Counted from the first letter of the stretch, positions 1 through 7,232 are shown. The stretch: DNA of 9,007 nucleotides from JAICJR01 sp036491015 (GCA_036491015.1 DASXCV010000211.1:1-9007); one strand, 5' to 3'. Translations and numbers: made by a program. The notes: generated by a model not told the origin, from the sequence alone.

Positions 1-1199
1 CTCCCCGCCAGCGGCTCCGGCTCGCCGGCCTCGATGTCCGGCAGACGGGTCAGGAGCTCCGTGAAGATCGAGCGGAGCTGGGTGCGGGCGAGCGAGGCGC
101 CCAGGCAGTAGTGCGGGCCGCCGCCGCCGAAGCCGACGTGGTGGTTCGGGTCGCGGCGGACGTCGAAGCGCTGAGGCTCGTCGAACGCCGCCTCGTCGCG
201 GTTGGCGGAGCTGTAGAACATCACAACCTTGTCGCCCTCCGCGATCGCCTGGTCGCTCAGCTCGGTGTCGGAGGAGGCGGTGCGGCGGAAGGTCATCACC
301 GGCGTGGCCCAGCGCACGAACTCCTCCACGGCCACCGGCATGCGGCCGGGCGGGTCCTCGAGCAGGATCCGGCGCTCGTCGGGGAACCGGGTCAGCGCGT
401 GCAGCGTGTGGCTCGTGGTATGCCGGGTGGTGTCGTTGCCCGCCACCGACAGCAGCACGAAGAACGCGCCGATCTCCTCCGAGGTCAGCCGCTCGCCCTC
501 CACCTCGGCCTGGACGAGGGCGGTCATCAGGTCGTCGGCGGGCTGGCGCCGGCGTAGCTCGGCGAGCTCCATCGCGATGGCGGTGAGGGTCATAATCGCC
601 CCCGCGTTCATCTCGAAGGGCGCGCGGCCGGCGAGCACGTCCGGGTCGTTCCAGCCGACCACCTCGTCGGCGGCAACGGTCACCGTGTCGCGCTGCGACT
701 CGGGCACGCCGATCAGGTCCGCGATCGTAGTCATCGGCAGGCGCTTGGCCACGTGCTCGACGAAATCGCAGTCACCGCGCTCGATCAGCTCGTCCACCAC
801 CGCCGTGGCGAGCCCCCGGATGCGCTCCTCGATCCGCGCGGTCTGGCGCGGGGTGAAGGCGGCGCTCACGAGCCCGCGCAGCTTGGTGTGCCGCGGCGCG
901 TCCGTGGCGAGGAAGGAGATCGAGGCCTCGAGCAGCTCCTCCGGCACGTCCTCGAACATCACGCCCTGGCCCGAGCGGAACGTCTTCGGGTCGCGGCTGA
1001 CCATGCGCACGTCGCCGTAGCGGACCACCGCCCAGTACCCGGTGGTGGGCATGTCGGGCCCCATCAGGACGCTGTCAGGCGGGCGCTGCCAGGACACCGG
1101 CGCCTCGCCCCGCAGCCTCGCGAACGCAACCTCGCGCTCGGCCGGCGGGAGCCGCCAGAACGCTTGATCCGAGAGGTCGATGTCGACTACGCCGGGCAT
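1..1199 (-). CDS. Cytochrome P450, CYP125/CYP124-like, 3' end cut by window edge
   Basis: Heme-thiolate monooxygenase, soluble, needing a ferredoxin/reductase partner that is not in this window. Read on the minus strand from ATG at 1199 it gives 399 residues with no stop, so the C-terminus lies beyond base 1; compared with family members of about 430 residues, perhaps 20-30 are missing. Diagnostic motifs are all present: I-helix AGNDTT (residues 253-258, oxygen activation), K-helix ExxR (E293, R296, within VEEFVRWATPV), and the heme loop GFGGGGPHYCLGA with the iron ligand Cys365. The ExxR and heme regions resemble actinobacterial CYP125/CYP124/CYP142, which oxidise steroid side chains or methyl-branched lipids; that substrate is inference from memory of those sequences. 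The start has no clear Shine-Dalgarno sequence. It is divergent from the membrane protein at 1277. Confidence 0.95.
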   Translation of the reverse strand, partial: MPGVVDIDLSDQAFWRLPPAEREVAFARLRGEAPVSWQRPPDSVLMGPDMPTTGYWAVVRYGDVRMVSRDPKTFRSGQGVMFEDVPEELLEASISFLATDAPRHTKLRGLVSAAFTPRQTARIEERIRGLATAVVDELIERGDCDFVEHVAKRLPMTTIADLIGVPESQRDTVTVAADEVVGWNDPDVLAGRAPFEMNAGAIMTLTAIAMELAELRRRQPADDLMTALVQAEVEGERLTSEEIGAFFVLLSVAGNDTTRHTTSHTLHALTRFPDERRILLEDPPGRMPVAVEEFVRWATPVMTFRRTASSDTELSDQAIAEGDKVVMFYSSANRDEAAFDEPQRFDVRRDPNHHVGFGGGGPHYCLGASLARTQLRSIFTELLTRLPDIEAGEPEPLAG

Positions 1200-1230
1200 T
1201 GCGCAGCTTTAGCAGAACTCGCACTGTGGG

Positions 1231-1250
1231 CGCAAATGTTGCGTTTCGCA
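1231..1250. promoter_or_regulatory. Overlapping inverted repeats in divergent P450/membrane-protein intergenic region
   Basis: Two perfect short dyads overlap in the 77-bp gap between the divergent genes: CGCAA-atg-TTGCG (1231-1243) and TGCG-ttt-CGCA (1240-1250). Such spacing suits a dimeric repressor operator. On the minus strand, TTGCGC (1235-1230) followed 18 nt later by TAAAGC could be a weak -35/-10 pair for the P450 gene, which would put the dyad on its promoter. No regulator gene is visible nearby. The dyads are seen directly; the operator role is inference. Confidence 0.3.
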
Positions 1251-1276
1251 CACGTGGGGCCGGGCAACCCTGAGCC

Positions 1277-2053
1277 ATGAGGAGAATCCCGCGCACAAAA
1301 GGCGCCATTTCAGGCTTTCTGATCATTCTGCTCGGGCTCTGGGGAGGGCTCGTTCCCTTCATAGGGCCGTACTTCGACTACGCGATGCACACGGACCAGA
1401 CGTGGCAGTGGTTCACCGACCGCGCCTGGCTCGAGGTGCTTCCGGCAGTCGTGACGATCATCGGCGGCTTCATGCTGATGAGCGGCGTCACGCGCGGGAG
1501 CATGTCGCTCGGCGCGATGCTGGCGCTGGCGGGCGGCCTGTGGTTCATCGTCGGGCCGAACGTGAGCGTGCTCTGGAACCACGGCGCGATCACCGTCGGG
1601 CCGCCGATCGCGCGCCACAACGTCACCCGCATGCTCGAGTGGGTCGGGTTCTTCTACGGCACGGGCGCGCTGATCACGATGTTCTCGGCGTATGCGCTCG
1701 GCTTCCTCGCCGCGCTGCCGATAGTGGACGAGCGCGTGGTGGGCAGGACCGTCGCCACGGGCGCCGGCGCAGGCGCCGCGGGCTTCGCGGCCGGCCGTGC
1801 GAGCGGCAGGCGCAAGCAGCGCGAGCGCGACGCCGTCGACGCCCCCACCGAGCGCGTGCCGGCCACCACAGCCACCGCCGGCGGCGCTGCTCCGACAGCA
1901 GGCGCGGACGCTCCGGCGCGCGACACGGCCCCGGCCGCAACCACGAACGGCCCGGCGGCGCGCGATGGCGCACCCGCGGACGACATGGCAGCCGCGCCGC
2001 GCTCGCGCACGGGCCGCTTCTTCCGCCGTCGCCGCGCCACCACGCGGACCTAG
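1277..2053 (+). CDS. Four-helix membrane protein with Ala/Pro/Arg-rich cytoplasmic tail, unknown function
   Basis: 258 residues, ATG start, no obvious Shine-Dalgarno. Four hydrophobic segments are visible: about residues 11-31 (after a basic N-terminus, RRIPRTK), 53-71, 77-96 and 122-148. A conserved-looking loop after helix 1 contains GPYFDYAM. The overall pattern (IILLGLWGGLVPFIGPYF, then a Trp-rich loop, then GGLWFIVGP) matches a widespread actinobacterial membrane family that I know only as uncharacterised. Residues from about 155 onward are low-complexity: a Gly/Ala stretch, a basic patch GRRKQRER, an Ala/Pro/Thr-rich region, and a final Arg cluster (FFRRRRATTRT). Basic residues at the N-terminus and after helix 4 predict both ends inside the cell. 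It is followed by a strong inverted repeat, so it is probably monocistronic. Confidence 0.85.
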   Translation: MRRIPRTKGAISGFLIILLGLWGGLVPFIGPYFDYAMHTDQTWQWFTDRAWLEVLPAVVTIIGGFMLMSGVTRGSMSLGAMLALAGGLWFIVGPNVSVLWNHGAITVGPPIARHNVTRMLEWVGFFYGTGALITMFSAYALGFLAALPIVDERVVGRTVATGAGAGAAGFAAGRASGRRKQRERDAVDAPTERVPATTATAGGAAPTAGADAPARDTAPAATTNGPAARDGAPADDMAAAPRSRTGRFFRRRRATTRT

Positions 2054-2068
2054 TAGGCCACGCGACCC

Positions 2069-2106
2069 CACCGCGCGCGCCGCCTTCGCGACGTGCGCGC
2101 GCGGTG
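2069..2106. terminator. Perfect 12-bp inverted repeat, possible terminator without T-tract
   Basis: Arms CACCGCGCGCGC (2069-2080) and GCGCGCGCGGTG (2095-2106) are exact reverse complements around a 14-nt loop. The hairpin lies 15 nt after the membrane-protein stop and 22 nt before the M20 gene start. There is no T-run on either side. This fits the U-less hairpins often invoked in high-GC actinobacteria, or a structure that controls the downstream operon. The repeat is certain; its role is inferred. Confidence 0.5.
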
Positions 2107-2113
2107 AGAAACC

Positions 2114-2119
2114 GATAAA
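2114..2119 (+). promoter_or_regulatory. Possible -10 element (GATAAA) for the M20 operon
   Basis: GATAAA is an AT-rich island in very GC-rich sequence, ending 9 nt before the GTG start of the M20 gene. No Shine-Dalgarno sequence separates them. If it is a -10 hexamer, the transcript would begin at or within a few bases of the GTG, so the message would be leaderless or nearly so. I see no good -35; that position falls in the hairpin arm. Weak evidence. Confidence 0.25.
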
Positions 2120-2128
2120 CCTCTCGGC

Positions 2129-3268
2129 GTGAGCACCGCCGCACCCCCACGCGCCTCGCGCGAGGACAAGGACCGTCTGCTCGAGGAGTTCATCCGGCTG
2201 TGCGAGATCGAGAGCCCGTCGCGCAAGGAGCGCCCCTGCGTGGACGCCGTGTCCGCCGCGCTCCGCGAGCTGGGCCTCGAAGTGGAGGAGGACGGCAGCG
2301 GCGCGGAGACCGGTTCCGACTCCGGCAACCTGATCGCCCGCATACCCGGGCCCGACGGCGCCCGCACGATCATGCTCTGCGCCCACCTCGACACCGTGCC
2401 GCTAGCGGGACCGGTTGAGGTGGTGCGCGAGAACGGCACGCTCGTCAACAAGCACGAGGCAATTCTGGGCGCCGACAACAAGGCGGCCGTCGCCACGATT
2501 CTCGCCACGGCGCGGAAGCTGGTGGCGGAGGGCTCGCCGGTGGGCGTCGAGCTCGTGTTCACCACCTGCGAGGAGATCGGCCTGCGCGGCGCGAAGGCGC
2601 TCAACCGCGGCGCGCTCGAGTCCGAGTATGGCTTCGTGTTCGATCTCGCCACTCCGATCGGGGAGCTGGTGGTGGCGGCGCCGACGTACTACCGGATCGA
2701 CGCGCGCTTCCGCGGGCACGCCGCGCACGCCGGCATCCGGCCCGAGGCGGGCCGCAACGCGATCGCGGCGGCAGCGGCGGCGATCGCGCGCATGGACCTC
2801 GGCCGCGTGGACCCGGAGAGCACGGCCAACGTCGGCACCATCGCGGGCGGCACCGCCGCGAACGTGGTGGCCGAGCACTGCGTGGTGGAGCTCGAGGCGC
2901 GCAGCCTCGATCACGAGCGCGCGGCGGCGATGGTCAGGCAGATGGTGGACGTGATCACAGAGGCCGCAAGCGACGCCGAGTGCGATGTGGAGACCGCCGT
3001 GGAGGAGCAGAATCGCGGCTTCCGGCTGGCACGCAACTCGCCCCCGGTGGCGGCCTCGGCAGCGGCGCTCGAGGCGCTCGGCATCGAGCCGAGCTACGTG
3101 ACCACGGGCGGCTGCAGCGACGCGAACATCTTCGTGGCGGACGGGCTGCCCTGCCTGTGCCTTGCCAACGGCACCGAGCGCAACCACCAGCCCGACGAGA
3201 GCGTGACCGTGGACGCGCTCGAGACCACGCTCGACGTGACGCTCGGGATCGTCGCCCAGAGCGCGTGA
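2129..3268 (+). CDS. M20 family metallopeptidase (peptidase T-like)
   Basis: 379-residue cytoplasmic zinc-dependent exopeptidase or amidohydrolase. The co-catalytic site can be read off: CAHLDTVP with metal ligand His86 and Asp88, bridging Asp116 in GADNKA, general base Glu148 and ligand Glu149 in TCEEIG, Asp172 in VFDLATP, and the last metal ligand His353 in NHQPDE. The inserted dimerisation domain covers about residues 180-295 and includes the GHAAHAGIRPEAGRNAI segment, whose His helps bind the substrate carboxylate in this family. It most resembles the PepT/PepT2-like branch, which trims small peptides; the real substrate is unknown. The GTG start is chosen because it gives a full-length N-terminal helix and no better start exists. 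Its stop overlaps the DUF3866 start (GTGA), so the two are probably translationally coupled. It looks intact. Confidence 0.93.
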   Translation: MSTAAPPRASREDKDRLLEEFIRLCEIESPSRKERPCVDAVSAALRELGLEVEEDGSGAETGSDSGNLIARIPGPDGARTIMLCAHLDTVPLAGPVEVVRENGTLVNKHEAILGADNKAAVATILATARKLVAEGSPVGVELVFTTCEEIGLRGAKALNRGALESEYGFVFDLATPIGELVVAAPTYYRIDARFRGHAAHAGIRPEAGRNAIAAAAAAIARMDLGRVDPESTANVGTIAGGTAANVVAEHCVVELEARSLDHERAAAMVRQMVDVITEAASDAECDVETAVEEQNRGFRLARNSPPVAASAAALEALGIEPSYVTTGGCSDANIFVADGLPCLCLANGTERNHQPDESVTVDALETTLDVTLGIVAQSA

Positions 3269-4284
3269 GCCCGCTGGTCCTGCGCAGGGGGACCGCCGCG
3301 TCGGTGGAGCGCGCGGGCCCGCTCGCGCGGCTGATGGTGGACGTCGACGGTGAGCAGCGGCCCGCGGTGTCGTACACGGCGCTCACCGGCCCGGTCGAGG
3401 CGGGCGACGACGTGGTGGTGAACTGCGCGGCACTCGACCTCGGGCTCGGCAGCGGCGGCTTCGACATCGTGCACGTGAACCTCACGCGCGGGCTCGACCA
3501 GGCCGGGGAGCCCGGTGCGCACGTGATGAAGCTCGGCTACACGTCGCTGCAGCACGCGGTGCACCCCTTCGAGGAGCGGACCGGGGAGGAGAGCGGTTCG
3601 GCGCCCGGTCCCGTCGCGGTGATCGCCCTTCACGGGCAGCTGCCCCTCGTCGCGTGGGCCGCGGCGGAAGGCGGCGAGCGGCCACGCCGGATCGGTTACG
3701 TGCAGACCGCCGGCGGCGCGCTGCCGGGCGAGCTGTCGGACGTCGTGCGGGAGCTGCGGGAGCGAGGACTGCTCGCGGCGCACGTCACCGCCGGCCCGTC
3801 CTTCGGCGGGGAGCACGAGGCGATCACGGTGGCGGGCGCTCTCGAGGCCGGCTTCGCGGCCGACGGCTGGGATGCCGCCATCGCCGGCCCGGGTCCGGGC
3901 ATCCTCGGCTCGGCCACCCGGCTCGGCCACGGCGGCCTCGCCGCGCTCGACACCGCGCACGCCGCGCTCGCCCTCGGCTGCCGCACGCTGCTCGTGCCGC
4001 GGATGTCGAGCGGCGACCCGCGCGAGCGCCACCGGGGCCTCTCCCACCACAGCGCCACCGTGCTCGAGCTGCTCTTGCGGCCGGTGCTCGTGCCGGTGCC
4101 GGAGGGCGCCGGGCCGCCGCCCGGCCGGCACGAGGTGGCCGAGTTCGCCGTCGACCTCCAAGGCTATGCTCGCTCGGGCCTGACTGTGACGACGATGGGG
4201 CGCACGCTGGAGGAAGACGAGCTGTTCTTCGAGGCGGCGCTGGCGGGTGGCGCCGCCCTCGCAAAGGAGATCGATGGCATTTGA
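3265..4284 (+). CDS. DUF3866 family protein, function unknown
   Basis: 339 residues from a GTG that shares GTGA with the preceding stop. This start gives the family-like beginning LVLRRGTAASVE; an ATG at 2980 in the same frame lies deep inside the M20 gene and is not credible. The N-terminal part (to about residue 75) reads like a small beta domain: SYTALTGPVEAGDDVVVN, then LDLGLGSGGFDIVHVNL. The larger part has motifs typical of an enzyme pocket: ALHGQLP (121-127), GGALPGELSDVV, AGPSFGGEHEA (176-186), a glycine-rich stretch GPGPGILGSATRLGHGG (208-224), and RERHRGLSHHS (253-263). No signal peptide or membrane helix. I recognise the family as DUF3866, found mainly in actinobacteria and some Firmicutes, with no assigned activity. 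The overlaps with the M20 and NUDIX genes suggest a shared process. The family call is from memory. Confidence 0.85.
   Translation: MSPLVLRRGTAASVERAGPLARLMVDVDGEQRPAVSYTALTGPVEAGDDVVVNCAALDLGLGSGGFDIVHVNLTRGLDQAGEPGAHVMKLGYTSLQHAVHPFEERTGEESGSAPGPVAVIALHGQLPLVAWAAAEGGERPRRIGYVQTAGGALPGELSDVVRELRERGLLAAHVTAGPSFGGEHEAITVAGALEAGFAADGWDAAIAGPGPGILGSATRLGHGGLAALDTAHAALALGCRTLLVPRMSSGDPRERHRGLSHHSATVLELLLRPVLVPVPEGAGPPPGRHEVAEFAVDLQGYARSGLTVTTMGRTLEEDELFFEAALAGGAALAKEIDGI
4263..4269 (+). promoter_or_regulatory. Ribosome binding site that fixes the NUDIX start
   Basis: AAAGGAG at 4263-4269 ends 4 nt before ATG 4274. It is one of the few good Shine-Dalgarno sequences in this window, and it lies inside the end of the DUF3866 gene. 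It argues for ATG 4274 over the in-frame GTG at 4247, which would add nine residues. Confidence 0.7.
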
Positions 4285-4804
4285 GCGCATAGGGGTCGAC
4301 GAGGTGTGGAGCGGCCGGATCGCCAACGTGCGCGTGGAGACGTGGCGGCTCGACGACGGCGAGGAGGTCGAGCGCGAGGTGGTCGGTCATCCGGGCGCCG
4401 TGGCCATCGTGGCGCACGACGGCGAGCAGCTCTACCTCGTCCGCCAGCCGCGCGAGCCGGTGGCGGAGCCCGCGCTGCTCGAGCTCCCGGCGGGCAAGCT
4501 CGACAAGGACGGCGAGGCCCCGCTCGAGACCGCCAAGCGCGAGCTCGCCGAGGAGATCGGCAAGGGCGCCCACACCTGGGAGCACCTCACAACTTTCTAC
4601 ATATCGCCGGGTTTCTCGGACGAGGAGATGCACCTGTTCCTGGCCACGGACCTCTACGACGAGCACGCGGAAGCCGAGGAGAACGAGCGGATCGAGATCG
4701 AGACCGTCCCGCTCGCCCGGCTCGACGACCTGATCCGCGAGTCCGCCGACTCGAAGAGCCTCGTCGGCCTCCTGTGGCTCAAGGCGATGGGCGGCGCCGC
4801 GTGA
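4274..4804 (+). CDS. NUDIX hydrolase, ADP-ribose pyrophosphatase type
   Basis: 176-residue cytoplasmic hydrolase expected to split nucleoside diphosphates linked to another moiety, most likely ADP-ribose to AMP and ribose 5-phosphate, using Mg2+. The NUDIX box is at residues 74-96: GKLDKDGE then seven residues then RELAEEIG, with metal-binding Glu90, Glu93 and Glu94. The spacing from Gly74 to Glu81 is six residues rather than the textbook five; I recall the same spacing in the mycobacterial ADP-ribose pyrophosphatase, so it is not a defect. The upstream LLELPAGK and the N-terminal beta strands (RIANVRVETWRLDDG) fit the ADP-ribose pyrophosphatase subgroup. It overlaps DUF3866 by 11 nt, and its stop shares GTGA with the next gene. 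Substrate within the subgroup is uncertain. Confidence 0.9.
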   Translation: MAFERIGVDEVWSGRIANVRVETWRLDDGEEVEREVVGHPGAVAIVAHDGEQLYLVRQPREPVAEPALLELPAGKLDKDGEAPLETAKRELAEEIGKGAHTWEHLTTFYISPGFSDEEMHLFLATDLYDEHAEAEENERIEIETVPLARLDDLIRESADSKSLVGLLWLKAMGGAA

Positions 4805-6216
4805 GGAAGCGGCTCGCGCTGCCGCTGGCGCTGGCGGCGCTCGCGTGCGCTCCGGCCGCCGCGCTCGCGGACGCCACGGTGGACAACACGGGTGACGACG
4901 CTCCCACAGGCAACCCCGCCGACTGCTCGACTCCGGGCGCCTGCACGCTGCGCGACGCGGTGGCCGCGGGCGGGACGATCACGTTCGCCTCGGGGCTCGG
5001 GCCGATCCAGCTCACGGCGCCGATCGTGGTGTCGGCGAGCGGCCTCACGATCACCGACCCGGAGGGCGACGTGACCGTCGGTCCGTCCGGCACCGTCGAC
5101 CCGCTGCTCGAGTTCGCCACCGGTGCGTCAAACGAGCTCGTGCAGGGCGTGAGCTTCACGGACCCGAGCGGCACCGCGATCAAGGTCGACGACGGCGTGA
5201 CCGGCGTGAAGGTCGAGAAGAGCCCGATCTTCGACGTGACCACGCCGATCGCCCTCGGCACGGGATCGAACGGGGACATCGCCGCGCCGCGGGGCCTGAA
5301 GGTCGGTCCGCGCCAGCCCGACGGCTCGCTGCCGGTGAGCGGCACCGTGGCGAGCGGGTCGCGCGTGGACATCTACAAGGGCGACCCCGCGGGCTCGGCG
5401 GCCACGACCTTCCTCGGCAGCGCGACCCCGGGCTCCGGCTCGTTCTCGCTCGTGCCGAGCCCGGAGCTGACTCCCGGCCAGAAGGTGGCGGCCACGGTCA
5501 CGAGCACGAGCGCCGGCAGCGGCACCTCGCAGTACTCCGCCACCGCCACGGTGCCGAGCGACGTGACCTCGCCCACGCTCAAGTCGGCCTTCGCCTTCTC
5601 CGACAACGAGGTGATCGCGATCCCGAGCGAGCCGCTGGCCGGCGGGTCCCTCAACCTGAGCGACTTCAGCGTGCAGATGGCGGGGGTGGCGCGCCCGATC
5701 ACCCAGGGCGGCGTTTCGCCGGACGGCACGCGCGTGTACCTGCTCTCGTCGCAGCCCTGGAACCCGGGCGAGGCGGGAGCGATGTCGTTCTCGGGAGCGG
5801 GCGCCGTCACGGACCTCGCCGGCAACTTCAACACCGGCACGAGCCCGATCAACGTGGGCGCCGCCCCGGGCGACTTCACGCCACCGGCGGTCGTGGGGCT
5901 CAAGCTCAGGCCGAGCAAGGTCTGCCTGACGAAGGCCAAGAGCTGCAAGCACCCGGGCGTGACCATCAGCTTCGCGACCAACGAGGTCGGCAAGGCTGTT
6001 GTGACCGTGAACCGGGCGAGCAACCGCCGCGCCGGCGCGTTCGTGAAGAAGGTGCGCGCGGCCGGGGTCGTGAAGATCCTCTGGCACGGCACGATCCACG
6101 GCCGGAAGCTGCGCGCAGGGCGCTACGTGGTCGAGGTGGCGATGGAGGACAACGTCGGGAATGTGACCGACAGCCCGCCGTTCCAGATCATTCACATCGT
6201 GCGCACCACGCGGTGA
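4801..6216 (+). CDS. Secreted CSLREA/beta-helix protein with Ig-like domains
   Basis: 471 residues from GTG 4801 (GTGA overlap with the NUDIX stop). This start gives a clean signal peptide: KR, a Leu/Ala core, and cleavage after ALA at residue 23; an earlier frame extension into the NUDIX gene would destroy it. Cys16 in the core makes a lipoprotein possible but the lipobox is poor. Mature N-terminus ATVDNTGDDAP...ACTLRDAV (residues 25-54) resembles the CSLREA domain, followed by beta-helix-like sequence to about 160. Residues 161-253 look like an Ig-like linker domain (VASGSRVDIYKG, GSGSFSLVPSPELTPG). Residues 254-355 are a DVTSPTL...DLAGNF repeat-type domain. Residues 358-471 are a DFTPPAV domain with Cys375 and Cys382 and a basic GRKLRAGRYVVEVAMEDNVGN strand. 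No anchor or catalytic motif seen. Probably a surface or extracellular binding protein; function unknown. Confidence 0.85.
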   Translation: MRKRLALPLALAALACAPAAALADATVDNTGDDAPTGNPADCSTPGACTLRDAVAAGGTITFASGLGPIQLTAPIVVSASGLTITDPEGDVTVGPSGTVDPLLEFATGASNELVQGVSFTDPSGTAIKVDDGVTGVKVEKSPIFDVTTPIALGTGSNGDIAAPRGLKVGPRQPDGSLPVSGTVASGSRVDIYKGDPAGSAATTFLGSATPGSGSFSLVPSPELTPGQKVAATVTSTSAGSGTSQYSATATVPSDVTSPTLKSAFAFSDNEVIAIPSEPLAGGSLNLSDFSVQMAGVARPITQGGVSPDGTRVYLLSSQPWNPGEAGAMSFSGAGAVTDLAGNFNTGTSPINVGAAPGDFTPPAVVGLKLRPSKVCLTKAKSCKHPGVTISFATNEVGKAVVTVNRASNRRAGAFVKKVRAAGVVKILWHGTIHGRKLRAGRYVVEVAMEDNVGNVTDSPPFQIIHIVRTTR

Positions 6217-6227
6217 CTTTGAGCGCG

Positions 6228-6245
6228 CCCTTGCAGCGTCAAGGG
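6228..6245. repeat. 6-bp inverted repeat upstream of xerD
   Basis: CCCTTG-cagcgt-CAAGGG is a perfect dyad in the 58-nt gap between the secreted-protein stop and the xerD start. It has no following T-run. It could be a weak terminator, an operator, or chance. This gap is the largest break in the plus-strand series from 2129 to 8615, so it may separate two transcription units. Confidence 0.3.
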
Positions 6246-6274
6246 ATGCGGGGCGGTCGGACGAAAGTCTTGTC

Positions 6275-7216
6275 GTGGCCATCGCCGCCCGACCCCCGCA
6301 GTCCCAGCCGTTCGAGCACCTGATGCTGGACTTCCTCGCGTACCTCGAGTTCGAGCGCGGGCTGTCGCGCAACACGCTCGAGGCCTACCGGTCGGACCTG
6401 CTGCAGTTCGGCCGCTTCCTGGACGCGCGCGGGGGGTCGGCGGTCACCGCGTCGAGCGCCGACGTCGCGGATTTCCTCGCAGGCCTCGCCCAGGGGAACG
6501 GCAAGCCGCCCGCTTCCACCGCCACGATCCACCGCAAGGCCGCCTGCCTGCGCTCCTTCTACCGCCACCTCCGACGCGAGGGCGTGCGCGACTCCGACCC
6601 CACGGCAGCGCTCAGCGCGCCGCGCCGCGGGCGGAAGCTCCCGCACGTGCTCACCCGCGACGAGGTGAACCGCCTGCTGTCCCAGCCCCAGGGCTCGGAG
6701 CCCTCCGCGCTGCGCGACCGTGCCCTGCTCGAGACGATGTACGCCTGCGGCCTGCGCGCCTCGGAGACGATCGGGCTCGAGATCGCCGACATCGACCTCG
6801 AGGAATGCGTGCTGCGCGCGCGGGGCAAGGGGTCGAAGGAGCGGGTGGTGCCGATCGGCCGCAAGGCCGTGGAGGCGCTCCGCATCTACCTCGAGCGCGG
6901 GCGCCCGCGGCTCGTGGGCGGGCGCACCGAGCCGCACGTGTTCGTGAACTTCCGCGGCGGCGCCCTCACGCGGCAGGGCCTCTACAAGATCGTCCGCCGC
7001 CACGCGCTGCGCGCCGGGCTCGCCGACCGGATGAGCCCGCACACGCTGCGCCACACCTTCGCCACGCACTTGCTGAGCGGCGGCTGCGACCTGCGCTCCG
7101 TGCAGGAGATGCTCGGTCACGCAGACGTCTCCACCACCCAGCTCTACACGCACCTGTCGAGCCAGCGCCTGAAGGACGTGTACTTCAAGGCGCACCCGCG
7201 GGCCACGACCACGTGA
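6275..7216 (+). CDS. xerD: Tyrosine recombinase XerD
   Basis: 313-residue site-specific recombinase that resolves chromosome dimers at dif, normally together with XerC. The N-terminal core-binding domain covers about residues 14-101 (FLAYLEFERGLSRNTLEAYRSDL). The catalytic domain has all six active residues: Arg161 (CGLRASE), Lys185 (GKGSKER), His256 and Arg259 (SPHTLRHTFATHLL), His282 (LGHADVSTTQ) and the nucleophile Tyr291 (LYTHL). Their spacing matches E. coli XerD. The GTG start lacks a Shine-Dalgarno sequence; ATG 6323 (Met17) is a possible alternative that would still keep the core domain. No phage or integron genes flank it, so a housekeeping Xer protein is more likely than an integrase. 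XerC cannot be ruled out by sequence alone, but the length and motifs favour XerD. Confidence 0.92.
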   Translation: MAIAARPPQSQPFEHLMLDFLAYLEFERGLSRNTLEAYRSDLLQFGRFLDARGGSAVTASSADVADFLAGLAQGNGKPPASTATIHRKAACLRSFYRHLRREGVRDSDPTAALSAPRRGRKLPHVLTRDEVNRLLSQPQGSEPSALRDRALLETMYACGLRASETIGLEIADIDLEECVLRARGKGSKERVVPIGRKAVEALRIYLERGRPRLVGGRTEPHVFVNFRGGALTRQGLYKIVRRHALRAGLADRMSPHTLRHTFATHLLSGGCDLRSVQEMLGHADVSTTQLYTHLSSQRLKDVYFKAHPRATTT

Positions 7217-7232
7217 ATAAGCTCGGGTGGAG

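Noticed and set aside
111..1280. Plus-strand open frames within 111-1280
   Set aside because: The minus strand encodes a P450 with its I-helix, ExxR and heme motifs over this whole region; the plus frames are shadows.
2980..3264. N-terminal extension of the DUF3866 gene from ATG 2980
   Set aside because: It would overlap the M20 gene by almost 290 nt and reads as Arg-rich out-of-frame sequence. GTG 3265 gives the expected family start.
4492..4563. Broken NUDIX box because of six instead of five residues between Gly and Glu
   Set aside because: All metal-binding Glu residues are present and, from memory, the same spacing occurs in mycobacterial ADP-ribose pyrophosphatase.
4306..4800. N-terminal extension of the secreted protein into the NUDIX gene
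   Set aside because: The extra residues are frame-shifted NUDIX coding sequence, and the extension would bury the signal peptide that begins at GTG 4801.
6275..7216. The tyrosine recombinase as an integrase of a mobile element
   Set aside because: No flanking tRNA, attachment repeats, phage genes or composition change; length and motif spacing match housekeeping XerD.
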